Source of the DNA: Dehalococcoidia bacterium
GTDB lineage: Bacteria > Chloroflexota > Dehalococcoidia > Dehalococcoidales > UBA5760
Assembly: GCA_030639215.1 (NCBI GenBank)
Contig: DAOWDD010000032.1
Location: 1-6,059 of the forward strand
Reading direction: 5' to 3'
DNA: 6,059 nt
Translations under genes and position numbers: made by a program
Part shown: piece by piece, positions 1-6,059 of the stretch
How positions within the stretch are numbered: position 1 is the first letter of the stretch
How the letters are laid out: every line of letters begins with the position of its first letter
Notes under the pieces: model-generated
Told to the model about the DNA's origin: nothing
The model's input: only the letters and a program-made list of their open reading frames with translations
Databases searched by the model: none

Positions 1-1
1 T

Positions 2-2038
2 GATGTCGGCTATGTTAATCTGGAAAGGATGCTGCAGCGGGAGGGGCTGTTGAAGGAGGCCAGTTTCTATGACCCGGCTAACGCCGACCTGCACCGTCAC
101 CTGAGGAATGCCCTTAGTGCCAAGGAGCTATATAAGAGGGACCAGCAGTATGTAGTAAAGGACGGTCAGGTTATTATCGTTGATGAATTCACCGGGCGTC
201 TGATGTGGGGCCGCCGCTACGCCGAGGGCCTGCACCAGGCAATCGAAGCCAGGGAGCATATCAAGGTCCAGCAGGAAAGCCGGACCTTTGCCACTATTAC
301 TATCCAGCACTACTTCAAGATGTATAACAAGCTGGCTGGAATGACCGGCACCGCGCTTACCGAGGCTGAGGAGTTCCATAAGATATACGGGCTTGATGTA
401 ATGGAGATTCCCACCCATAAACCAATGATTCGTAAGGACTATGAGGACATCATCTATAAAGATGAGCAGTCTAAGTTCAAGGCGGTGGTGCGTGAGATTG
501 AGGAGCTTTATAAGAAAGGGCGGCCGGTGCTGGCGGGTACCGTATCTATCGAAAAATCAGAAGAGCTGAGTGAAATGTTGAAGCGCAGGGGTATTGGTGC
601 TCAGGTATTAAATGCCAAGCTTCACGAAAAAGAGGCGGGTATTATTACCGAGGCGGGGCAGCCGGGAGCAGTAACCGTTGCCACCAATATGGCGGGGCGT
701 GGGGTTGATATTGTCCTGGGGGGGAAGGAACCACCCAAAGAAGATAAGAAGGCGTGGCAGGAATGGGAGAAAAGGCATAACCAGATCGTTGAGCTTGGCG
801 GTCTGCACGTTGTCGCTACGGAGCGTCATGAGGCGCGTCGTATTGATAATCAGCTTCGCGGAAGGGCCGGGCGTCAGGGTGACCCGGGCAGCTCACGCTT
901 TTACGTCTCTCTGGAGGACGACATTGTGCGCCGCTTCGGTGGCGACCGCGTTAAGAGTTTGATGGAGTGGGTGGGTATGGATGAGGATACCCCTATTGAG
1001 AACAAACTGGTCAACCGGGCTATCGGCGACTCCCAGCACCGTGTTGAGGGCTATCACTTCGATATGCGTAAGCACCTGGTGGAGTATGATGAGGTGGTCA
1101 ATCAGCACCGTGGGCTTATCTATAATGAGCGGCGTAAGATTCTGGGTGATGCCGACCTTCGCGCAAACATACTGTCTATGGTCAAGGATGAGCTGCGGGG
1201 ACTGGCCACCAAGAACGGCATCCTGGATATTACTGACAGCATAATCCGGAGGCTGGTCGCCCGCCACTTTTCTGCCGGTATGGCTGAGCCGAACCTGAAT
1301 GAGTTAATCAGGGATGTCTCCGCTCAACTGCCCTTACCGCCGTGGTTTACCGTAGAGGCTGTTTCTCGAATGGGGCAGGATGGGATTGAGAAGGAGCTTA
1401 TTGATTATGTTGAATCCCAGTATGAGCAGTGGGGCAAGCAGATGGAGAAGGGTGGTGAGGTGGATGGTGAGAGCTTGCAGTTGGTGGAGCAGTTTGTTAT
1501 GACTGCTTTGCTCAGAGAGGTTGCTACCATCTTCCCCGTACCTTCGTCGCTCAATGCCGGTGTCCTTTCCCGTACCAAGCCGGGGCAGATTGAGGACGTG
1601 CTCTTTGAGCAGGCCGAGGTTGCCTATCAAGAACGTGAGAAAGAGACAGGGGTGGATAATATGAGGATGGTGGAGAGACGGATGATGCTTCACTTCCTGG
1701 ACCGGCTGTGGATAGAGCACCTGACGATGATGGAGGACAAACGTCGGGAGGCGGGATGGCAGAGTCTGCGTCAGGTAAAGTCGCTGGATGCCTATAAGAA
1801 TATCGGCTATGAGCAGTTCCAGGACCTGCTGTCTACCATTCAGCACGATGTAGTCCACTCTATCTACCATGTAGCCGTTACCAGGAAGGATGCCTCTCAA
1901 CCGGCGACTCCAATGGCCAGGGTTGCCCCTGCCGGCTCAGGGAAGCAGCCGGTAAAGGTCAAGGGTAAGAAGGTAGGCCGTAACGAACCCTGTCCCTGCG
2001 GCAGCGGCAAGAAATATAAACACTGCTGCGGAAGGTGA
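2..2038 (+). CDS. secA: Protein translocase subunit SecA, C-terminal part (5' end outside window)
   Basis: SecA is the ATPase motor that drives unfolded preproteins through the SecYEG channel; it is cytosolic and peripherally membrane-bound. The frame is already open at base 2 and reads DVGYVNLERM into the first visible ATG at 29, so that ATG is internal and roughly the first third, including the Walker A region, is missing. Numbered from that ATG, visible motifs are VDEFTGR (51-57), MTGTA (105-109), the helicase motif V-like TNMAGRGVDI (219-228) and motif VI-like QLRGRAGRQGDPGS (275-288). The helical scaffold and wing regions follow. A variable Ala/Pro/Lys-rich linker leads to a SEC-C zinc motif, C655-x-C657-x8-C666-C667, which binds Zn and in well-studied SecAs contacts SecB or the ribosome. 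The motif V-like stretch has Val where many SecAs have Thr (GRGTDI). The next gene starts 47 nt after the stop. Identity is certain. Confidence 0.98.
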   Translation, partial: DVGYVNLERMLQREGLLKEASFYDPANADLHRHLRNALSAKELYKRDQQYVVKDGQVIIVDEFTGRLMWGRRYAEGLHQAIEAREHIKVQQESRTFATITIQHYFKMYNKLAGMTGTALTEAEEFHKIYGLDVMEIPTHKPMIRKDYEDIIYKDEQSKFKAVVREIEELYKKGRPVLAGTVSIEKSEELSEMLKRRGIGAQVLNAKLHEKEAGIITEAGQPGAVTVATNMAGRGVDIVLGGKEPPKEDKKAWQEWEKRHNQIVELGGLHVVATERHEARRIDNQLRGRAGRQGDPGSSRFYVSLEDDIVRRFGGDRVKSLMEWVGMDEDTPIENKLVNRAIGDSQHRVEGYHFDMRKHLVEYDEVVNQHRGLIYNERRKILGDADLRANILSMVKDELRGLATKNGILDITDSIIRRLVARHFSAGMAEPNLNELIRDVSAQLPLPPWFTVEAVSRMGQDGIEKELIDYVESQYEQWGKQMEKGGEVDGESLQLVEQFVMTALLREVATIFPVPSSLNAGVLSRTKPGQIEDVLFEQAEVAYQEREKETGVDNMRMVERRMMLHFLDRLWIEHLTMMEDKRREAGWQSLRQVKSLDAYKNIGYEQFQDLLSTIQHDVVHSIYHVAVTRKDASQPATPMARVAPAGSGKQPVKVKGKKVGRNEPCPCGSGKKYKHCCGR

Positions 2039-2085
2039 GAGGAAGTGGGGCTAGTCTCTACTGGTTGTGATGAGTGTGGTAGCTA

Positions 2086-2358
2086 ATGAAAAATAGTGAA
2101 ATTGCCAGGGTATTTCAGGATATTGCCAACCTGCTCGAAGCGAGAGGAGAGAACCAGTTTAAGATAAGGGCTTACCAGAAGGTGGTTCGCTCTATCGAGC
2201 GCCTGCCGGTAGAGGTGGAGCAGCTGGTTAAGGAAGATAGACTTAAAGAAGTCCCCGGAGTAGGGGAGGCGATTACTAGGAAGATTACCGAACTGGTAAC
2301 CACCGGGCGACTTGGTTATTATGAGCAGCTAAAGTCTGAGTTTCCGGAAGGGAAATGA
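2086..2358 (+). CDS. Small helix-hairpin-helix protein resembling the N-terminal domain of PolX DNA polymerase
   Basis: This 90-residue protein matches the N-terminal 8-kDa-like HhH domain of bacterial family X DNA polymerases (HhH_8 type). Residues 1-50 show the pattern NSEIARVFQDIANLLE...NQFKIRAYQKVVRSIERLP. A helix-hairpin-helix follows at about 53-71 (VPGVGEAITRKITELVTTG), then GYYEQLKSEFPEG. In full PolX proteins this domain precedes a second HhH, the nucleotidyltransferase palm and a PHP domain, about 570 residues in all. Here a stop follows FPEGK, and no downstream frame shows a palm, PHP domain or further PGVGP-like HhH. It is either a stand-alone DNA-binding protein or the remnant of a truncated polX. 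An in-frame TAG at 2080 excludes any earlier start. The Shine-Dalgarno is weak (only GTGG-like bases), so it may be translated by read-on from secA. The last 4 nt overlap the next gene. Binding of DNA without sequence specificity is inferred from the fold. Confidence 0.8.
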   Translation: MKNSEIARVFQDIANLLEARGENQFKIRAYQKVVRSIERLPVEVEQLVKEDRLKEVPGVGEAITRKITELVTTGRLGYYEQLKSEFPEGK

Positions 2359-3095
2359 TGGGTTTGGCTAGACAGTTACCGTCTTCTCAAATGATTCTCA
2401 GTGGTAACGGTAGCAGCGCCGCTGAGGCAATCGGGTCTTTTGCACAGGCGATAAGGGACGGTGAGCACTGGTATATCGCCTTACTCCTGGCAATTGGGTT
2501 GTGGGATACTGCCGAGGAAGTCCATAACGGGCACCGTTACTGCTACCTTGTCGCAGGTGAAGCCTTTGATTGGCTGCTGCTTGCCGAGCGTCTCTGTGAG
2601 GCAGTGGACGCCCCCTTACCGGATGGTGAGAAAACGGCCCTCCTTTTTCACGGACAGCCTCCGCTGGAACTCACCATAAAGGAATTCAAGGGGCTAATCG
2701 GTAGCGGCAAGTACCGCCACTACCTCAACTTCTTTTATGGTATTACTGTAGAGGATGCCTTGTTTCTGGTGGTGCAGGATGAGGTGCGTAAGGAGCAGCG
2801 TACTTCTGGTTATAGTAAAGAGGGCGATGTTGTCAACGAGGTCTATCGCCGCGTATACGGGATGACGAAGGGGGTACTGCTGAAACGTTTCCGAACCGAG
2901 AAGGGCTACCCTTACCTCAGGTCGACCAGCCTCGGTGAATTAAAGGAGTTTACCTACTGGCTGTTCAAACACCGCTTGAAGCAGTGCGATAAAGTTCGGA
3001 TTGCCAGTGATACCACCAAGGCCCTGTATAGGTTAACGGTCGATGGCGTTCCCCGGGGACTGGTCACTGAGTCCCCGGGGAACCTGGTTGATTGA
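2355..3095 (+). CDS. Unrecognised protein of 246 residues coupled to the HhH gene
   Basis: I do not recognise this family. It reads as a soluble, mostly helical protein rich in aromatic and charged residues, with no signal peptide. Residues about 38-55 (HWYIALLLAIGLWDTAEE) are hydrophobic but too broken by charge to be a convincing membrane span. Other distinctive stretches are HNGHRYCYLVAGEAFDWLLL (58-77), KYRHYLNFFYGITVEDAL and, near the C-terminus, LKEFTYWLFKHRLKQCDKVR. A late segment rich in Lys and Arg could suggest nucleic-acid contact, but no catalytic motif is visible. Its ATG overlaps the TGA of the HhH gene as ATGA, and a second ATG at 2358 has better spacing from the purine-rich GGAAGGG (2346-2352). 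The true start is therefore 2355 or 2358, with translational coupling likely. Codon use and long open frame support a real gene. The last codons lie within a strong inverted repeat (3048-3083). Function is unknown; co-transcription with the HhH gene and secA is inferred from spacing. Confidence 0.82.
   Translation: MMGLARQLPSSQMILSGNGSSAAEAIGSFAQAIRDGEHWYIALLLAIGLWDTAEEVHNGHRYCYLVAGEAFDWLLLAERLCEAVDAPLPDGEKTALLFHGQPPLELTIKEFKGLIGSGKYRHYLNFFYGITVEDALFLVVQDEVRKEQRTSGYSKEGDVVNEVYRRVYGMTKGVLLKRFRTEKGYPYLRSTSLGELKEFTYWLFKHRLKQCDKVRIASDTTKALYRLTVDGVPRGLVTESPGNLVD
3048..3083. repeat. Perfect 14-bp inverted repeat with 8-nt loop at gene 3' end
   Basis: Arms GTTCCCCGGGGACT (3048-3061) and AGTCCCCGGGGAAC (3070-3083) are exact reverse complements around the loop GGTCACTG. 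Each arm contains the self-palindrome CCCCGGGG. The repeat lies inside the last codons of the unknown gene, ending 12 nt before the end of its stop codon. As RNA it would form a very stable hairpin on either strand. No U-tract follows on either strand, so it is not a classical intrinsic terminator. It could protect mRNA 3' ends, or block transcription between the convergent genes. Confidence 0.9.
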
Positions 3096-3111
3096 AACGT
3101 TGATTGTGAGT

Positions 3112-3150
3112 TCCTCTGGCCTCTAGGCATTAAGAATTGCCAGGACTTTT
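3112..3150 (+). terminator. Weak candidate terminator in the convergent gap
   Basis: In the 77-nt gap between the convergent genes, TGGC (3117-3120) can pair with GCCA (3139-3142). The outer TCC (3112-3114) can pair with GGA (3143-3145), leaving a two-base bulge. A run of only four T residues (3147-3150) follows after one C. The loop is long (18 nt) and may fold internally through GGCA/TGCC. Position fits termination of the forward block, but the stem is poor and the T-tract is short, so this is a weak call. Confidence 0.2.
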
Positions 3151-3172
3151 CGGCACAGGTTAGGCTGACTTT

Positions 3173-3772
3173 TCAGGGTACCTTTGGAGCCTGGTCCGGT
3201 TCTTTCGAGACGGTAGGGACTAGCCCGAGGGGGAAGACCCAGCGTCTGAATTGGGCATGCACAAGGACGGCTGCCGAGCCGTAGATTGCCGAGGCGGCCA
3301 CAAAAATCCCCTCGATGCCGGCGACTTCAGCCGGGACGATACCGTAGAAGTGTCCGGCCAATAGAGCGAAGAGCACCGTTAGTGAGGAGAATATGATGAC
3401 ATGCACCCGGGATATTTTGAAGGCGCCGATGGTCATATAACCGGAGAAGATACCCCAGGCTATCATTGTCCAGGCAAGTGCGGGTCCCTCCAGCGTAATG
3501 ATGCCCAGCCATTCCAGAAGGAAGGCGGAGGCAAGACCTATCCAGAAGAAACCGAAAGAGGTGAAGGCGGTAAAGCCGAAGGTATCCCCGCGCCGGGCAT
3601 CGATTATTCCCGCGATGATCTGGGCCGTTCCTCCCCAGGCGAAGCCCCAGATGATGGGCATGGTACTGGTTATCAGACCTATATTGTGTATTTGCAGTAA
3701 GAGAGTGGTGAAACCAAAGGCAGCTAACCCCAAGGCACCCGGGTTGCCCCACTTGACATTATCTTTTGGCAT
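3173..3772 (-). CDS. satP: Acetate/succinate transporter of the GPR1/FUN34/YaaH (AceTr, SatP) family
   Basis: This is a 199-residue inner-membrane protein that would move acetate (in E. coli SatP also succinate) across the membrane, probably with protons. It begins with the family signature as NPGALGL (residues 10-16; usually NPAPLGL). Six hydrophobic segments follow, at roughly 14-33, 38-57, 68-90, 98-118, 123-143 and 153-172. FGFTAFTSFGFFW (65-77) matches the second conserved family stretch, and the C-terminal QFRRWVFPLG mirrors the QFGRTVLPIG of E. coli SatP. Length is typical (about 190-200). The frame stays open to an ATG at 3862, but the start at 3772 is preferred because GGAGGT sits 9 nt upstream and the family signature normally begins about ten residues from the N-terminus. 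It lies 106 nt downstream of acs on the same strand, so a shared acetate-assimilation operon is likely. Family assignment is firm; exact substrate is inferred from the neighbour. Confidence 0.93.
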   Translation of the reverse strand: MPKDNVKWGNPGALGLAAFGFTTLLLQIHNIGLITSTMPIIWGFAWGGTAQIIAGIIDARRGDTFGFTAFTSFGFFWIGLASAFLLEWLGIITLEGPALAWTMIAWGIFSGYMTIGAFKISRVHVIIFSSLTVLFALLAGHFYGIVPAEVAGIEGIFVAASAIYGSAAVLVHAQFRRWVFPLGLVPTVSKEPDQAPKVP

Positions 3773-3781
3773 TAAAGTAGA

Positions 3782-3787
3782 ACCTCC
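3782..3787 (-). promoter_or_regulatory. Shine-Dalgarno site of satP
   Basis: The minus strand reads GGAGGT, followed by a 9-nt spacer and then ATG at 3772. This near-perfect site decides the start of the transporter, since no comparable site precedes the upstream in-frame ATG at 3862. Confidence 0.85.
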
Positions 3788-3825
3788 GTTTAGCAGAGTT
3801 AATGGACAGGAATTCATCCAGCTTT

Positions 3826-3863
3826 GATGGCTGTCACCCTGGTCAGTGAAACAGCTTTCCATC
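3826..3863 (-). other. Imperfect hairpin between acs and satP
   Basis: On the minus strand, GATG, GCTG and TCAC pair in turn with a contiguous GTGACAGCCATC. This gives three 4-bp helices separated by 5'-side bulges (GAAA and TT), with an 8-nt loop TGACCAGG. No T-run follows, so it is unlikely to be a full terminator. It could tune the relative expression of acs and satP or mark an mRNA processing point. Pairing is visible; function is speculative. Confidence 0.35.
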
Positions 3864-3878
3864 CAGTTACTGCCGTCG

Positions 3879-5846
3879 TTATTGATTTCGCTTGACCAGA
3901 GTGGTGACCACTGACGGGTCGGCCAGGGTGCTGGTGTCGCCCAGATCTTCGGTATTGCCGGCGGCGATTTTGCTCAGTATCCGCCGCATGATCTTACCGC
4001 TGCGGGTCTTGGGCAGCCCGTCGGCAAACTGAATAGCATCCGGGGTGGCTATCGGGCCGATTTCCTTGCGGACATGAGTTTTCAGCTCTTTCTTGAGCTC
4101 ATCGCTCTTCTCCACACCGATCTTCAGCGTGACGAAGGCGTAGATGCCCTGCCCCTTAATCTCATGGGGCATACCGACTACCGCCGCTTCGGCAACGGCA
4201 TCGTGGGAGACCAGAGCGCTCTCGACCTCGGCAGTGCCGATACGATGCCCGGCGACATTGATGACATCATCGATGCGTCCCATCAACCAGTAAAAACCGT
4301 CCTCATCTACCCGTGCCCCGTCGCCGGCGGTATATGCCCCGGGGAAGCGGAGGAAATAGGTCTCTTTAAACCTCTTCGGGTCGCCGTATACCCCTCGCAT
4401 TAGACCGGGCCAGGGCCTCTTGATGACCAGGTAGCCGCCTTCATTGACGTCGGTTTCCGTGCCGTTCTCCCTCAATACTGCGGGTACGATACCGGGGAAG
4501 GGCAGCGAAGCTGATCCTGGTTTAGTCGGGCCGGCGCCGGGTAGCGGAGTAATCACGTGGCCGCCGGTCTCAGTCTGCCACCAAGTGTCGATGACCGGGC
4601 ACCTTCCCTGGCCAATCGTGGTGTAGTACCACATCCAGACCTCAGGGTTAATCGGTTCGCCGACCGTCCCCAGGATGCGCAGGCTGCTTAAATCGTGCTT
4701 TCTAGGCCATTCGTCCCCTTCTCTCATAATGGCCCGGATAGCGGTGGGGGCGGTATAGAAGATATTAACACGGTGCTTCTCGATGATTTCCCAGAAACGG
4801 CCCGGATGGGGATAGCTGGGCACACCCTCAAAGACCAGACTGGTGGCGCCCAGGGCTAGGGGGCCATAGACGATGTAGCTGTGACCGGTGACCCAGCCGA
4901 TATCGGCGGTGCACCAGTAGGTATCCTCGTCCTTGATATCGAAAACCCACTTTGTTGTCTGGTAGGTGTAGAGGAGATAGCCAGCCTGGGTGTGAAGGAC
5001 ACCCTTGGGTTTGCCGGTGCTGCCGCTGGTATACAGGATGAAGAGGGGGTCCTCGGCATCCATTACCTCCGGTTCACAGTGTGGCTCAATATCCCTGGCA
5101 TTTATCTCATCGTGCCACCAGTGGTCACGCCCTTCTTCCATGTTCACTTCGATATCAGCCCTCTTTACCACAATGGCATTCTTAACCTCGGAGCAGGCGG
5201 CCATGGCTTCATCAGCACTGTTCTTGCTGTGGATAACCTTACCGCCGCGGTAGTAGCCATCGGCACAGATGAGCAGTGTTGACTCGCAGTCCAGCATCCT
5301 GTCTCGCAGGGCATCGGCGCTAAAGCCGCCGAAAACAACGCTGTGGATGGCACCGATACGAGCACAGGCCAGTATTGCAATCGGTAGCTCTAGAATCATA
5401 GGAAGGTAGATAGTGATGCGGTCACCCTTCTTAACCCCGAATTTCTTCAGTACATTGGCGAATTTGCAGACATGGTAATACAGCTCCTGATAGGTGAGTG
5501 ACTTGGTATCACCGGCGTCCCCTTCCCAGATTAGGGCTGCCTTGTTTTTCCGCCAAGTCGTGAGGTGTCTGTCCAGGCAGTTGTAGCACACATTGAGCTT
5601 GCCACCGACGAACCACTGGTGTTGACCTTCCGCGAAGTTCTCGACCAGGACCTTGTCCCACTTCTTAAACCAGTCCAGTTGTTCTGCCATCTCTGCCCAG
5701 AATCCTTCAGGGTCGTCAATAGACCTCTGGTAAATTTCTTTGTATTCATCCATGCTCCTGATATAGGCGTTTTTCGCCAGTTCATCTGGTGGATAAATAG
5801 TCCTTTTCTCTGCCATCATTGAGGTAATTGTTTTCTCTTTTTCCAA
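3879..5846 (-). CDS. acs: Acetyl-CoA synthetase, AMP-forming
   Basis: Acs (EC 6.2.1.1) activates acetate with ATP to acetyl-AMP plus PPi, then transfers the acetyl group to CoA; it acts in the cytosol. The protein has 655 residues, typical for the family. Visible are the N-terminal Acs cap (about 27-90), the phosphate-binding loop [11 protein letters not shown] (272-282), WVTGHSY (318-324), the acetate pocket V319/T320/V395/W423 with DTWWQTETG (420-428), and D509, R524 and R535 of the ATP site and hinge. [12 protein letters not shown] (611-622) carries catalytic K618, the usual target of reversible acetylation. These match the Salmonella Acs residues at a constant offset of nine, so no key residue is missing, and the small-substrate Trp favours acetate over longer acids. 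The start is a TTG at 5846, preferred because AAGGAG lies 10 nt upstream. ATGs at 5819 and 5816 lack a well-placed site but cannot be excluded. satP follows downstream. Confidence 0.97.
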   Translation of the reverse strand: MEKEKTITSMMAEKRTIYPPDELAKNAYIRSMDEYKEIYQRSIDDPEGFWAEMAEQLDWFKKWDKVLVENFAEGQHQWFVGGKLNVCYNCLDRHLTTWRKNKAALIWEGDAGDTKSLTYQELYYHVCKFANVLKKFGVKKGDRITIYLPMILELPIAILACARIGAIHSVVFGGFSADALRDRMLDCESTLLICADGYYRGGKVIHSKNSADEAMAACSEVKNAIVVKRADIEVNMEEGRDHWWHDEINARDIEPHCEPEVMDAEDPLFILYTSGSTGKPKGVLHTQAGYLLYTYQTTKWVFDIKDEDTYWCTADIGWVTGHSYIVYGPLALGATSLVFEGVPSYPHPGRFWEIIEKHRVNIFYTAPTAIRAIMREGDEWPRKHDLSSLRILGTVGEPINPEVWMWYYTTIGQGRCPVIDTWWQTETGGHVITPLPGAGPTKPGSASLPFPGIVPAVLRENGTETDVNEGGYLVIKRPWPGLMRGVYGDPKRFKETYFLRFPGAYTAGDGARVDEDGFYWLMGRIDDVINVAGHRIGTAEVESALVSHDAVAEAAVVGMPHEIKGQGIYAFVTLKIGVEKSDELKKELKTHVRKEIGPIATPDAIQFADGLPKTRSGKIMRRILSKIAAGNTEDLGDTSTLADPSVVTTLVKRNQ

Positions 5847-5856
5847 GGCCAGGCTA

Positions 5857-5862
5857 CTCCTT
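5857..5862 (-). promoter_or_regulatory. Shine-Dalgarno site supporting a TTG start for acs
   Basis: The minus strand reads AAGGAG, a 10-nt spacer, then TTG at 5846. The in-frame ATGs nine and ten codons later have only a distant AAAGAG before them. The site therefore argues that acs begins at the rarer TTG codon. Confidence 0.7.
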
Positions 5863-5916
5863 CAACATAAAAATATTTTCCGACCGGGTTTACCAAGCTA
5901 TCCGATATTAATAGGT

Positions 5917-5944
5917 CTTTTCATCTGACTCGGCGGATAAAAAG
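5917..5944. repeat. Imperfect dyad upstream of acs
   Basis: CTTTTCATC (5917-5925) and GATAAAAAG (5936-5944) are inverted repeats with one mismatch over nine positions and a 10-nt centre. On the minus-strand RNA the mismatch becomes a U-G wobble, so a hairpin in the acs leader is possible. As DNA it has the size of a repressor or activator operator, about 70 nt before the acs start codon. Confidence 0.4.
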
Positions 5945-5987
5945 GCTCTCTAACGGTTTCATCAGGTAAGCAGCACAAGTTTCCCCG

Positions 5988-6002
5988 CTGCCCGGCGGGC
6001 AG
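5988..6002. repeat. Short perfect GC-rich inverted repeat
   Basis: CTGCCC and GGGCAG flank a 3-nt centre GGC, a perfect 6-bp stem. No T-run follows on either strand, which argues against an intrinsic terminator. It may belong to a larger structured leader or to the 3' end of a gene outside the window. Confidence 0.5.
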
Positions 6003-6059
6003 TAATCCTCAGGGGTAGTTGGGCCTGTTTTACCGGGTAGTCCTGTGAACAAACACCCA

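Larger units (their letters stand above)
5847..6059 (-). promoter_or_regulatory. Non-coding region upstream of acs (presumed promoter and leader)
   Basis: These 213 nt to the window edge have no credible gene on either strand and should carry the acs promoter. I see no strong sigma-70 pair. AT-rich stretches near 5905-5913 (TAATAT on the minus strand) and 5870-5879 are possible -10 elements, but neither has a good -35 at normal spacing. Two inverted repeats lie here (5917-5944 and 5988-6002). No known riboswitch, T-box, tRNA or SRP signature was recognised. Confidence 0.45.

Noticed and set aside
1334..1900. 188-codon open frame on the minus strand within secA
   Set aside because: Lies wholly antisense to well-conserved SecA sequence and its translation is low-complexity, rich in Leu, His and Arg with no domain. 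It is a shadow of the codon pattern.
2341..2460. Frameshift joining the HhH protein to a downstream PolX remainder
   Set aside because: All three forward frames after FPEGK were read. None shows a PGVGP-type HhH or polymerase sequence, and the +2 frame is the unknown gene itself.
3773..3862. 30-residue N-terminal extension of the transporter from the ATG at 3862
   Set aside because: No Shine-Dalgarno before it, the extension is polar and unlike family N-termini, and the strong GGAGGT site lies inside it in front of the ATG at 3772.
4881..5282. 133-codon plus-strand open frame antisense to acs
   Set aside because: Fully inside conserved acs, with no ribosome site or recognisable protein features; other antisense frames in acs are judged the same way.
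5959..5965. CTGATGA on the minus strand, as in a hammerhead ribozyme core
   Set aside because: A GAAA does occur downstream but the bases between do not form stem II, and no matching cleavage-site strand is present.
5988..6002. CTGCCC/GGGCAG stem as an intrinsic terminator
   Set aside because: No T-run follows on either strand.
5847..6059. Riboswitch, T-box, tRNA or SRP RNA upstream of acs
   Set aside because: Looked for core signatures (T-loop GGTTCGA, T-box TGGNACCGCG, SRP CCGGAAGG tetraloop region, ZTP and cobalamin cores) and found none.

Overview
The window holds five protein-coding genes in two convergent blocks. The forward block is secA (C-terminal part only, cut by the left edge), a short helix-hairpin-helix gene, and a 246-residue gene I do not recognise. 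The reverse block is acs (AMP-forming acetyl-CoA synthetase) followed by a SatP/YaaH-type acetate transporter gene. I see no RNA genes, CRISPR array, insertion sequence or phage genes.

Organism: a bacterium, shown by SecA with a SEC-C zinc tail and by clear Shine-Dalgarno sites. Base composition is moderately GC-rich by eye (not computed). The flavour of the SecA and of the unknown protein, together with acetate assimilation through Acs and SatP, made me think of Chloroflexota, perhaps an uncultivated member of the Dehalococcoidia. That is an impression from memory, not a demonstrated assignment.

Layout. 2-2038: secA, Sec-dependent protein export. 2086-2358: a 90-residue protein matching only the N-terminal HhH domain of family X DNA polymerases (PolX). 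It overlaps by 4 nt the unknown gene 2355-3095, so the two are probably translationally coupled. The 3' end of the unknown gene lies inside a perfect 14-bp inverted repeat (3048-3083). A 77-nt convergent gap (3096-3172) follows. On the minus strand, acs (5846 to 3879) is followed after 106 nt by satP (3772 to 3173), and the two form a likely acetate uptake and activation operon. The rightmost 213 nt (5847-6059) are non-coding upstream sequence of acs with two inverted repeats.

How the genes work together: SatP would bring acetate (or succinate) across the membrane and Acs would convert it to acetyl-CoA at the cost of ATP to AMP. The forward genes have no evident link to acetate. The core genes are ordinary. 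The least explained parts are the orphan PolX-like HhH protein with its coupled unknown partner, the strong hairpin at the convergent junction, and the dyads upstream of acs. I found no convincing new defence, mobile or RNA system.
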